Shown: positions 8,898 through 16,320 of the stretch, one piece after another
Position numbering within the stretch: the stretch's first letter is position 1
How the letters are laid out: every line of letters begins with the position of its first letter
DNA from: JAVVEZ01 sp032250895
GTDB lineage: Bacteria > Pseudomonadota > Gammaproteobacteria > Pseudomonadales > Pseudohongiellaceae
Direction: 5' to 3'
Assembly (NCBI GenBank): GCA_032250895.1
Contig: JAVVEZ010000016.1
Span: 1 to 50,497, forward strand
Length of the DNA stretch: 50,497 bases
The notes under the pieces: model-generated
What the model saw: only the letters and a program-made list of their open reading frames with translations
Databases searched by the model: none
What the model was told of the DNA's origin: nothing
Made by a program: the position numbers and the translations under genes

Positions 8898-9542
8898 TTA
8901 TTCCGCGAAGCAGTAGAAGTAGCCGTTGCCACCGGAGGCCACCAGGTTTTCAGCACCGCAGCCACGGGAAACATGGGAAGCATTCCAGGAGCTGGCCATG
9001 GGGCCACCACCGACGCGGTCAGCGTGGCCGACGGTGGCCTGGACATCGGCCGCATTGCTGGTCCAGTTGTTGCAGTTCAGATTGGATGCCGTGCCGTCCG
9101 GGTTGGTCCCAGTGAGTACGTCATGCTGGTTGGGGGAATCACCGACACCATTGTTGACGGTGCCTTTTTCAGTCAGGGATTTCTGCTTGGTCAGATTGGT
9201 ATTGCTGTAATGCAGGTCAGCGACATTGTTGGCAATCAGTTCACCCTTGACGTTGAACCAGGGCCCACTGCCGATGCGGTCACGCGCGTTGACGCCATTG
9301 GCACCGGTGGTACTGAGGTAGGCGCGCCAGGTTTTCCCCGTGCTGCCGACGGCTGACGCGAGTGCCGCACAGTGGGCATCGGCGCCGGCCAGGCCACCCA
9401 GATTGCCACCGTCACCCATGTTGGTGCTGGTGATGAAGAAACTCATGCTGGTGTCCTGCGGGGCCTGCTGAGGTGGCTGGGCCAGGGACAGGGAAGAAAC
9501 GGCAAGTAATGCCGTGGCGCTGACGATGTAAGGTATTTTCAT
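8898..9542 (-). CDS. secreted lectin-like domain protein
   Basis: A 214-residue exported protein. The start is at ATG 9542 with AGGAGAAT just before it. A signal peptide (MKIPYIVSATALLAVSSLSLAQ) is followed by a short Pro/Gln linker and a single globular domain. The domain starts MSFFITSTNMGDGGNLGGLAGADAHC and contains C-x-A-LA and TWRAYLST motifs. It ends with SWNASHVSRGCG and GGNGYFYCFAE. This pattern, with widely spaced paired cysteines and a final YCFA-type ending, matches small bacterial proteins annotated as lectin-like (C-type-lectin/endostatin-like fold). Ligand and role are unknown. It is transcribed alone, facing the dehydrogenase gene across a shared terminator. Confidence 0.75.
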   Translation of the reverse strand: MKIPYIVSATALLAVSSLSLAQPPQQAPQDTSMSFFITSTNMGDGGNLGGLAGADAHCAALASAVGSTGKTWRAYLSTTGANGVNARDRIGSGPWFNVKGELIANNVADLHYSNTNLTKQKSLTEKGTVNNGVGDSPNQHDVLTGTNPDGTASNLNCNNWTSNAADVQATVGHADRVGGGPMASSWNASHVSRGCGAENLVASGGNGYFYCFAE

Positions 9543-9751
9543 ATTATTCTCCTCGAAACGATTATTTGAGTGCTGATAAAAATCAGTTGAGCGCTAAAAA
9601 TAAACCGTATGTGACCGGATTTATTGAGGCCAAGACGTTCACACAGGTGGGATTGAAAGTCAATAAAAAGACATCAGGTTCCGTTTGAGTCTGGACGCCA
9701 CCAGTTGGCAGCACTATGATGGTGCCCAAAAACGAAGCGGGAGTACAAGCC

Positions 9752-10828
9752 ATGAAGCATTACCTGCATATCCTTGCCACGCTTGGCGCCGGTTTGCGCG
9801 CTCCACACAGCTTGTCTCCCGGACGACGGCGTCTGTTGGGAGCCCTGCCGGCACTGGCCTTTGCCCCCGGGCTGCTGGCCCAGAGTCCGGCCCCGGCAAT
9901 CCGCGTCAGCAAACTCAACAGTTTTGAGCTTCGGGTATCTGACGTACAGCGTTCCCTGGCTTTCTATCAGGATCTGTTTGGCATGCCGGTGCAGGCCCGT
10001 TACGGCCAGCGGCTGGCCTTGCGGATAGGTGAGGGTCCTCAGTTCATGGCCTTGCGGCCTTTGCAGACTGGTGAAAGCCCGGCGATCACACACCTGGGTT
10101 ATGCCGTGGAAAATTTTGCTGTCGAGCCCCTGCTGACAGCACTCGCCAGTCAGGGCATCGATCAGATCGAGGCCCCCGAGCCTTCAGTACCAGGGCTGGC
10201 CAATGCGATGAAATCCTGGGTCAGATTGCGTGGTGCGACCACCGAGCTTTACTTTGCCGATGCCAGAGGACTGATCGTTCAATTGTCTGATGCCGCGTAT
10301 TGTGGCGGCAGTGGTGCCCTGGGAGATGGCTGCGAGATGCTTGAGGCCGCGCCTTCCGGACTGATGGCGCTCAAGGACATCAATCATTTTACGGCTTTTG
10401 TATCCGATGGCGCAGCGGCCAATCGCTTCTATCAGAATCTCTTCGGACTGTCGATACAAGCCTATCAGGGGCCAAATTCTCCGGTGACCGGCATTGGTGA
10501 CGGCTATCAGTTCGTTATGTATGCCGGGCCTTTCCCGGGTGGGGAGAATGCCCCGGTCACTATCCATCATGCCTGTTTCAACATGGATGGCTTCGATGTG
10601 GATAAAATTCTGGCCACACTCACGGCTTATGGACTGACAGCCAGAAGCGGGACCCAGAGTGGTCCCATGATTCATTATGTCAGCCGTCGCATGCCGGATC
10701 GGGGCGGTGCCGAAGGGGGAACGCCTGAACTTTACTTTACTGATCCCGACGGAATCCTGATGCAACTGCAGGATGCCAGCTACTGCGGTGGTGGCGCTTA
10801 TCTGGGAAACGAGTGCCTCGCAGGTTAA
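9752..10828 (+). CDS. Tat-exported protein with two VOC (glyoxalase-like) domains
   Basis: A 358-residue protein with two tandem vicinal-oxygen-chelate modules. ATG 9752 is preferred because GCGGGAG lies 8-9 bases upstream; ATGs at 9716 and 9719 lack this. Residues about 27-46 (GRRRLLGALPALAFAPGLLA) form a twin-arginine-type signal, so the protein is probably folded before export to the periplasm. The first VOC domain starts at LNSFELRVSDVQRSLAFYQDLFGM, the second at DINHFTAFVSDGAAANRFYQNLFGL. Each ends with the same theme (LYF.D..G...QL.DA.YCGG), which shows an internal duplication. Substrate unknown: dioxygenase, glyoxalase or a non-enzymatic ligand binder are all possible. It converges on the molybdenum hydroxylase operon. 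Confidence 0.8.
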   Translation: MKHYLHILATLGAGLRAPHSLSPGRRRLLGALPALAFAPGLLAQSPAPAIRVSKLNSFELRVSDVQRSLAFYQDLFGMPVQARYGQRLALRIGEGPQFMALRPLQTGESPAITHLGYAVENFAVEPLLTALASQGIDQIEAPEPSVPGLANAMKSWVRLRGATTELYFADARGLIVQLSDAAYCGGSGALGDGCEMLEAAPSGLMALKDINHFTAFVSDGAAANRFYQNLFGLSIQAYQGPNSPVTGIGDGYQFVMYAGPFPGGENAPVTIHHACFNMDGFDVDKILATLTAYGLTARSGTQSGPMIHYVSRRMPDRGGAEGGTPELYFTDPDGILMQLQDASYCGGGAYLGNECLAG

Positions 10829-10858
10829 CCGGAAAGACGGGTAGAGGGCGCGGGGGAC

Positions 10859-10999
10859 TTATTTCCTGACCAGCTTGTACAGCAGATGACCCACGATGAT
10901 CAGAGCCGAAGCGCCGGCAAATACCCATAGCAGATCCCAGGAGATACCTTCCAGGACCTGCTGTCCATAAACATTTCTGCTGTACCTGAAAATGTCCAT
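10859..10999 (-). CDS. 46-residue single-span membrane peptide, last gene of the Mo-hydroxylase operon
   Basis: An open frame starting MDIFRYSRNVYGQQ and ending LLYKLVRK, with one membrane span (about residues 23-41, WDLLWVFAGASALIIVGHL) and a basic C-terminal tail. Its ATG (10999-10997) shares one base with the TGA of the FAD-subunit gene (TGATG), which is typical of translational coupling, and it ends cleanly with TAA. I do not recognise the family. The location suggests a membrane anchor or small accessory subunit for the periplasmic molybdoenzyme. The positive-inside rule (KLVRK tail) would place the N-terminus in the periplasm. One His lies near the end of the span. Confidence 0.6.
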   Translation of the reverse strand: MDIFRYSRNVYGQQVLEGISWDLLWVFAGASALIIVGHLLYKLVRK

Positions 11000-11991
11000 C
11001 AGCTGTCCCGGATCGCCCGTCTTACCAGATTCTCCAGCAGCGGAATCTTGAAATGGTTGTAGTTCAGCGCAGTGGCGCCACGGGAGGCGGCGCCGGCCGC
11101 GAGACTGATGCTTTCTTCATCGCGGACACTGCCCTTGACGACATTTTCGACGACGCTGAGGCGTCGGGGCACACACTGTACCCCCCCGCAGGCAATGCGG
11201 ATATCCTCGATGGTATTGCCGGACAGGATCATCGCAGAAGCCACGTTGACCAGTGCAAAGTCCCAGGTGGCACGATCCGCCACCTTTTCGAAGTAGAAAC
11301 GGGCATTGGCCCATTTAGCCGGAATTTTGACATGGGTCAGAATGTCGCCAGGTTCGAGCACGGTCATCCGGGTGATGTCCACGTTGGGTCCGATAAAGAA
11401 ATTTTCGGCGGCGATTTCACGCGTGCCATTGTCGTTCTGCACCACCATCGTCGCGTCGAGTGCGACCAGGGCCGGTGCCGTATCCGAGGGACTGACGGCA
11501 ACACAGCGGTCGGCGCCAAACAGACAGTGCTCGCGGTTCATGCCTTCCGGGGTATCGGCATAGCAGGTATTGCCACCGGCCCGGTAACAATCGAGCCCGG
11601 AACGATAATACCAGCAGCGGGCATCCTGGCACAGGTTGCCGCCCAGGGTGCCGACATTGCGAATCTGGGGGCTGGCAACACGCCCGGCCGCTGTGGCCAG
11701 CAGGCCGTAACTTTCCCGGATCAAAGGATCTTCGGCAATCTCGCTGAGGCTCGTCAATGCACCGATCTCGATGCCATCCGCGGTCTGCTTGATACCCCGT
11801 AGAGCGAGGATGCCCTTCAGGTCGATGACCGCGACAGGGCGTTTGGTGCGGTCCTTGAACCAGTCCAGGCTGTCCTGGCCACCAGCCATGACCCAGCCAT
11901 TTTCGCCATAACGTTGCAGCAGGCTGAGCGCGTTGTCGATGTCGGAGGGTTGAAAAAGATCAAAATACGGCATCATATCCTTGCTTGACAT
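10999..11991 (-). CDS. molybdenum hydroxylase FAD-binding subunit with Cys-rich (4Fe-4S-type) insert
   Basis: A 330-residue middle subunit of a xanthine-dehydrogenase-family enzyme, which passes electrons from the iron-sulfur clusters through FAD. AGGAGG seven bases upstream fixes the start at ATG 11991. The FAD-binding pattern AGGQDSLDWFKD is near residues 36-47, and the second, NVGTLGGNL, at 112-120. Directly after it, cysteines at 121, 126, 135, 143, 156 and 163 form an insert absent from simple CoxM proteins. It resembles the 4Fe-4S loop of 4-hydroxybenzoyl-CoA reductase (HcrB) and PaoB. It lies 11 bases after the Mo subunit gene and is coupled to the small membrane peptide downstream. 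Confidence 0.88.
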   Translation of the reverse strand: MSSKDMMPYFDLFQPSDIDNALSLLQRYGENGWVMAGGQDSLDWFKDRTKRPVAVIDLKGILALRGIKQTADGIEIGALTSLSEIAEDPLIRESYGLLATAAGRVASPQIRNVGTLGGNLCQDARCWYYRSGLDCYRAGGNTCYADTPEGMNREHCLFGADRCVAVSPSDTAPALVALDATMVVQNDNGTREIAAENFFIGPNVDITRMTVLEPGDILTHVKIPAKWANARFYFEKVADRATWDFALVNVASAMILSGNTIEDIRIACGGVQCVPRRLSVVENVVKGSVRDEESISLAAGAASRGATALNYNHFKIPLLENLVRRAIRDS

Positions 11992-12002
11992 TTTTTATCC
12001 TC

Positions 12003-14426
12003 CTACTGGGTGTTGACTTGCAGAGGCTTGTGCGACTGGGCACGGCCTGCGACGGCATTCACGATCATGTCGGGTGTCACCGGGTTGCGGTGAAAGTAAT
12101 GGCCGCCCAGCGCATCGGAAATCGCACATAGAATGGCGGCGGCGGCCGCACCGGTGGGTGGTTCACCGACACCCTTCATGCCCAGAGGGTTGTCCGGATC
12201 AGCCTTGTCGACACCCGCAACATCCATGATCGACGGGATATCGAGGTAGGAGGGCGGTTTGGCCTGGTAGAAACCGACATTGGCCGCAAGGCCATTCTGG
12301 GGGTCATACACGACACGCTCGGAGCGGGCCATGCCGATGCCCATGACCGCTCCACCGCGCAGTTGGCCTGCCAGGCCTTTGGGGTGCACGACAGTGCCGC
12401 AGTCGGCGGTGCTGACAAACTCGAGAATATCGAAGCGACCGGTTTCCGTATCCAGTTCTATCATCGCGTAGGTGGCCGTCATCGTGGCAACATGATTGCC
12501 CAGCCCCAGATTGTCCTTGGCGACGCCAACCAGTCCGGTGCCGGCAACACCCTGCACGGAGGCCTTGGTCAGAAAGAAGATGTCATCGGGCATTTCCGCT
12601 CCGCTGTACTTCCCACCGAGATCGATGGCCCGCTGCGCGGCCTGGGCAAAGCTGAGATTTTGCGCCGGGTCGGCTTTCAGAAAGACCTTTTCATCGGCTA
12701 CATCGTAATCTTCCGGCGTGCCGCCCAGGTCCATGGCGGCAATTTCCTGCAGTTTCACTTTGGCATCCATGGCCGCCACGTAGTTGGTTCGGGACATCGT
12801 GAAGGAGGTATTGCTGCCGAACTGCCCCAGGTTCCAGGGCAGGTGCTTGCGGCTGTCGCCGCGCTCGACGATACAGTTTTCCCAGCTGCAGCCGAGAACT
12901 TCAGCGGCGACCCGGGAGGTGGAGGCATAGGAATAGGTACCCAGATTGCCGACCCCGGTATGGATATGAAGCTTGCCGTCGGGCGTAATCCGCACCAGTC
13001 CGTCGAAACCGGCGGCACCGGCCGAGTGATAGGCCTGGCCGATGCCGATGCCAATCACCTTGGAACCCTTGCGTTCACCACTGCGGGCCGCCTTGCCGGC
13101 CCAGTCGAAGCGCTGCGCACCCATGTCCAGAGCTTCCTGCATATAGGCGCTGGAAACCTTCTGGCGGTTGGCGACCCGTGAGTTTTCATTGGGGGCATTG
13201 ATCTTGCGGATGCTGAGACGGTCGATACCCAGTTGCCGTGCGGCCTTGTCGAGGATGGGCTCCAGGGCCATGGCGAGCTGATTCTGGCCGGGACCGCGCT
13301 GGGGGCCGCAGGGAGGTGTATTGGTGCCGATGGGGATGGCACGAAAGCGCATACTGGCCGGGGTGTAGACCAGTGATGTGGCTTCTCCTGCCGCGCTGTA
13401 GTCGAAAAAGCCGGATTTTGATCCGTTCTGCTGCACGATGTAGAGGTCGGCAGCGGTGACCTTGCCGGCGCTGTCGAAGCCCAGCTTGACCCTGCCCTGG
13501 AAGCCGGCACGCGCAGAGCCGACGTAGTATTCCTCGGCGCGGGTAATGCGCAGCATACAGGGACGGCCGATCTTTTTGGACATATGGGCCGGAATGGCCA
13601 TGACCGCATAGGCACTGCCCTTGGAGCCAAAACCACCACCACAGAATTCAGAAATGTAGACCAGTTGGTCGGGTGGGACGCCGATCAGCCCGGCCAGTGC
13701 CGGCATCACAAAACTCTGGCTCTGGGTGGAGCCGTGCAGGATGCACTTGCCGTTTTCCCAGTAGGCAAAGGCACTTCTTGGCTCCATGCTGTGGTGCGAA
13801 TTGCTGGCGGTGACGAAACTTTCATCCAGTACCAGCGCAGCTTCTGCAAAAGCCTTGTCGATATCGCCATATTCCCATTGGATGAAGGGCTCACCCATGG
13901 GCAGTTGGCCTTCTCCGGCGGCTGCAAAATCACGGGCGGTCCACTTGTGACTCTTCAATTGCCCGTTGCCACCTTCGCCTTCACCGGCACCGGCGGTGAC
14001 CAGATTGCCGCCCTGATTGGCATCCGGCCCACCGGGATAAAGACTTTCCAGTGGATCGAGGGTAAAGGGCAGGGGCTCGTAACTGACCCGGACCAGTTCG
14101 AGGGCATCAGATGCCGTGGTTTCATCCACGGCGGCAATGGCCAGAATCGGTTCGCCGACGAAATTGGGCGCATTGTTCAGGATTTGTTCCTGGGGCGGGG
14201 GAAAGGACGGGACCTCATCGGCTGTCAGAATGCCATAGACTCCCGGCAGCTTCAGGGCTTCAGAGGCATCGATGTTGGTGACGCGGCTGTGGGGCATGGG
14301 GCTCAGCAAGAGTTTGATGAAGGCCATGCCTTCGGCGCGGAAATCCTCGGCATAGGTCGCCTTGCCGGTGACCTTGGCGTGGATGTCCGGCGGGGTAAAA
14401 TCCTGACCGATCAGTTTATAAGCCAT
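12003..14426 (-). CDS. molybdenum hydroxylase large (molybdopterin-binding) subunit
   Basis: An 807-residue catalytic subunit of the xanthine dehydrogenase/aldehyde oxidase family, which binds a Mo-pterin cofactor and hydroxylates or oxidises its substrate. N-terminal Ald_Xan_dh domain (GQDFTPPDIHAKVTGKATYAED region) is followed by the Mo-binding domains. GGGFGSKG at residues 263-270 and GVGEPP with the likely catalytic Glu near 755 are the landmark motifs. CGPQRGPGQNQ around residue 380 replaces the more usual RAPG-type motif. A Gly/Glu-rich loop at about 138-160 looks like an insertion. It has no signal peptide of its own, so export would rely on the Tat signal of the iron-sulfur partner. 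Start ATG overlaps the upstream stop (TAATG). Substrate unknown. Confidence 0.92.
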   Translation of the reverse strand: MAYKLIGQDFTPPDIHAKVTGKATYAEDFRAEGMAFIKLLLSPMPHSRVTNIDASEALKLPGVYGILTADEVPSFPPPQEQILNNAPNFVGEPILAIAAVDETTASDALELVRVSYEPLPFTLDPLESLYPGGPDANQGGNLVTAGAGEGEGGNGQLKSHKWTARDFAAAGEGQLPMGEPFIQWEYGDIDKAFAEAALVLDESFVTASNSHHSMEPRSAFAYWENGKCILHGSTQSQSFVMPALAGLIGVPPDQLVYISEFCGGGFGSKGSAYAVMAIPAHMSKKIGRPCMLRITRAEEYYVGSARAGFQGRVKLGFDSAGKVTAADLYIVQQNGSKSGFFDYSAAGEATSLVYTPASMRFRAIPIGTNTPPCGPQRGPGQNQLAMALEPILDKAARQLGIDRLSIRKINAPNENSRVANRQKVSSAYMQEALDMGAQRFDWAGKAARSGERKGSKVIGIGIGQAYHSAGAAGFDGLVRITPDGKLHIHTGVGNLGTYSYASTSRVAAEVLGCSWENCIVERGDSRKHLPWNLGQFGSNTSFTMSRTNYVAAMDAKVKLQEIAAMDLGGTPEDYDVADEKVFLKADPAQNLSFAQAAQRAIDLGGKYSGAEMPDDIFFLTKASVQGVAGTGLVGVAKDNLGLGNHVATMTATYAMIELDTETGRFDILEFVSTADCGTVVHPKGLAGQLRGGAVMGIGMARSERVVYDPQNGLAANVGFYQAKPPSYLDIPSIMDVAGVDKADPDNPLGMKGVGEPPTGAAAAAILCAISDALGGHYFHRNPVTPDMIVNAVAGRAQSHKPLQVNTQ

Positions 14427-15034
14427 TATGCCATCTCCTGGGCTGCTCTGAGCACCGCATTCAGATAGTGATCATAGGCGCCGCAGCGGCACAGATTGCC
14501 CGCCAGCGCCTCCCGGGCCTGATCCCGGGTCGGATCGGGGTTCTTGTTGAGCAGGGCAACGGCCGACATGACCTGCCCGGGGGTACAGAAGCCGCACTGG
14601 GGACCCAGCTCCGTGATCATGGCACTCTGAACCGGATGCAATTCCCCGGCCGGGCTGGCAATGCCTTCAATGGTGGTGACCTGGGCATTGCGAACACTGT
14701 GGGTCAGCGTCGAACAGGAGTTATGCGGTACCCCGTCGATCAACACGGTGCAGGCCCCGCATTCACCCCGGTCACAGGCCAGCTTGGTGCCGGTCAGCCC
14801 CAGTTTGTAGCGCAGGGTCATGGCCAGGGTCTCATTGGGAAGGATATCAACCCGACGGACCGAGCCATTGATGTTCAGGGAGAGCAGCCGTTCTACCGAT
14901 CCGGAAGCCGGGCCTTGCGTGCTCCTGTCGGAACAGCCACCGAGCCCCAGCATCAGGCCACCGGAGGCAGCAACGGCGCCGGAGGCAATAATGCCTTTGA
15001 TGAAATTTCGTCGCGATGTGTTTTGGGGACGCAT
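14426..15034 (-). CDS. molybdenum hydroxylase 2Fe-2S subunit with Tat signal and lipobox-like cysteine
   Basis: A 202-residue small subunit. With start ATG 15034 it begins MRPQNTSRRNFIKG, a classic twin-arginine motif (Arg 8-9), followed by a hydrophobic stretch ending LGLGGC. Cys 34 there fits a lipobox, so the subunit may be a Tat-exported lipoprotein. An in-frame ATG at 15079 would only lengthen the n-region. The plant-type cluster is bound by Cys 87, 92, 95 and 107; the second by Cys 147, 150, 182 and 184 (CGFC, LCRC). This is the first gene of a four-gene operon. In periplasmic PaoABC the same subunit carries the Tat signal and pulls the others across. Confidence 0.9.
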   Translation of the reverse strand: MRPQNTSRRNFIKGIIASGAVAASGGLMLGLGGCSDRSTQGPASGSVERLLSLNINGSVRRVDILPNETLAMTLRYKLGLTGTKLACDRGECGACTVLIDGVPHNSCSTLTHSVRNAQVTTIEGIASPAGELHPVQSAMITELGPQCGFCTPGQVMSAVALLNKNPDPTRDQAREALAGNLCRCGAYDHYLNAVLRAAQEMA

Positions 15035-15139
15035 GTGATTGATGTCCTGATCAAGTTGGCAATTCAATGATTTCATCAACCGACAGGCCGACGCGAACGA
15101 GTGGGTAAGACGTGTCGATTGCCACTAATGTCAGGGATC

Positions 15140-15167
15140 ATTATAATTGCCCTTCACAATAAAACAA
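15140..15167 (-). promoter_or_regulatory. sigma-70-like promoter of the Mo-hydroxylase operon
   Basis: On the minus strand TTGTTT (15167-15162) is followed after 16 bases by TATAAT (15145-15140), a perfect -10 box. It lies about 105 bases upstream of the iron-sulfur subunit ATG and points at the operon. The -10 region is part of the near-palindrome AATTATAAT. No experimental support. Confidence 0.5.
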
Positions 15168-15244
15168 CACGGCAGCAAAAGCAGTACTTCGAATAAAAAT
15201 ACTTGTTTCAAGCCTTTCTGCGTTAATCAATTGAGTCTTTCCCG

Positions 15245-15838
15245 ATGCCTGACGCGTTTATAGTCCGACACAGCCTGGCAGCCCGCGTGGTGCATTGGTC
15301 ATTTGCGCTGCTGGTGCTGGTTCTGGCAGGAACCGGGCTGCTGCCGGCCTATGGCGTCAAATTCGACTGGCTGGGCATACACTGGATCAGCGGGGTGATT
15401 CTGCTGGCCTTGCTGGTATTGCATATCGTGCACGCCCTGTTGCGCAAGAGTCTGCATGCCATGTGGATCAAGCCGCAGGATTTTACTGCGGCCCTGCCCG
15501 GGAAGTATTCACTGGCGCAGAAGCTCATGCACAATACCATTACTCTTTTGAGCCTGGGGGCCGTGACAACAGGCAGCGTCATGCTGCTGAAAATCGATAC
15601 ACCCTTGTGGAAACGCAATCCCTATTGGCTTGATGCGGACACCTGGGGCTATGTCTATGTCGTGCATGGATTGGTGGCGATGGGCTTTGTCAGTGTTATC
15701 ATGCTGCACGTTTATTTTTCTCTGCGTCCCGAAAAACGTCTGTATCTGCGTGCCATGTTCAAAGGCCGCATCAGTGCCACGGAATATCATCAGCATCACC
15801 AATTGCCGATGACTGAAGACGAGAAAGCAGCAGAATAA
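15245..15838 (+). CDS. membrane cytochrome b (FdnI/cytochrome b561-type)
   Basis: A 197-residue di-haem-type cytochrome b with four membrane spans (about 15-35, 43-66, 95-116, 137-160). Likely haem ligands inside or near the spans are His 17, His 60 or 63, His 141 and His 155, with His 46 and 96 at the edges. The opening (RHSLAARVVHWSFALLVL) is typical of the formate dehydrogenase gamma/cytochrome b561 fold. Such proteins carry electrons between periplasmic dehydrogenases and the quinone pool. It is divergent from the Mo-hydroxylase operon with about 210 bases between starts, so it may be the electron acceptor of that enzyme; this is inference. Confidence 0.85.
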   Translation: MPDAFIVRHSLAARVVHWSFALLVLVLAGTGLLPAYGVKFDWLGIHWISGVILLALLVLHIVHALLRKSLHAMWIKPQDFTAALPGKYSLAQKLMHNTITLLSLGAVTTGSVMLLKIDTPLWKRNPYWLDADTWGYVYVVHGLVAMGFVSVIMLHVYFSLRPEKRLYLRAMFKGRISATEYHQHHQLPMTEDEKAAE

Positions 15839-15880
15839 AGAATCCGGACTGACTACCTTGATGGACTGCACGGGAACATG

Positions 15881-16312
15881 ATGAGCGACCAGAACGAGAA
15901 TTTTTTTGCCGACAGCATCGAGGCCATTGAAGCCGCTTATGAATTCATGCTGGCCTATGCCGCGCAGGGGAGGGAATTCGAGGATGGCAGCGGGGGGCCT
16001 TCGATCCGGGATTTTCTTGGCAATCTGGACAAGGGTCTGGATGAAATAGCCTATGCCGCTGCGGAAAAAATCGAGGCCATGGAGCCGCAGATGGCTGTGC
16101 GAAAGGCCTTCGACGAGTTCAAATATGTGCTGATCAACGATGCCGAGAAGGCCCAGAAGGCGGTCAGAGTGGTACTGTCGCTACCGTCCATCAGCTCCCA
16201 GATGATTGACAATCTGAATGCCAGCGTGCACTTGCGTTGTTTGCTGACGGATATCTTTCTGCTGGACGAAGCGATGAAAACCTACGAGCGGACGCTCAAG
16301 ACCGGCTTTTAA
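15881..16312 (+). CDS. uncharacterised acidic helical protein
   Basis: A 143-residue soluble protein with no signal, membrane span or motif that I recognise. The composition is rich in Ala, Glu, Asp and Leu and looks almost entirely helical (SIEAIEAAYEFMLAYAAQG, KGLDEIAYAAAEKIEAM). It starts about 40 bases after the cytochrome b stop. GGGA lies five bases before ATG 15881; the ATG at 15878 is also possible but closer to it. It ends eight bases from the convergent cysE stop. The gene could be co-transcribed with cytochrome b. Coding is supported by the length and the absence of a better frame; function unknown. Confidence 0.65.
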   Translation: MSDQNENFFADSIEAIEAAYEFMLAYAAQGREFEDGSGGPSIRDFLGNLDKGLDEIAYAAAEKIEAMEPQMAVRKAFDEFKYVLINDAEKAQKAVRVVLSLPSISSQMIDNLNASVHLRCLLTDIFLLDEAMKTYERTLKTGF

Positions 16313-16320
16313 ACAGCCTG

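Noticed and set aside
12363..13181. Long plus-strand frames across the Mo-hydroxylase genes (also 13584-14468)
   Set aside because: Gly/His-rich shadow translation without motifs; the minus-strand subunits are clear and coupled by start/stop overlaps.
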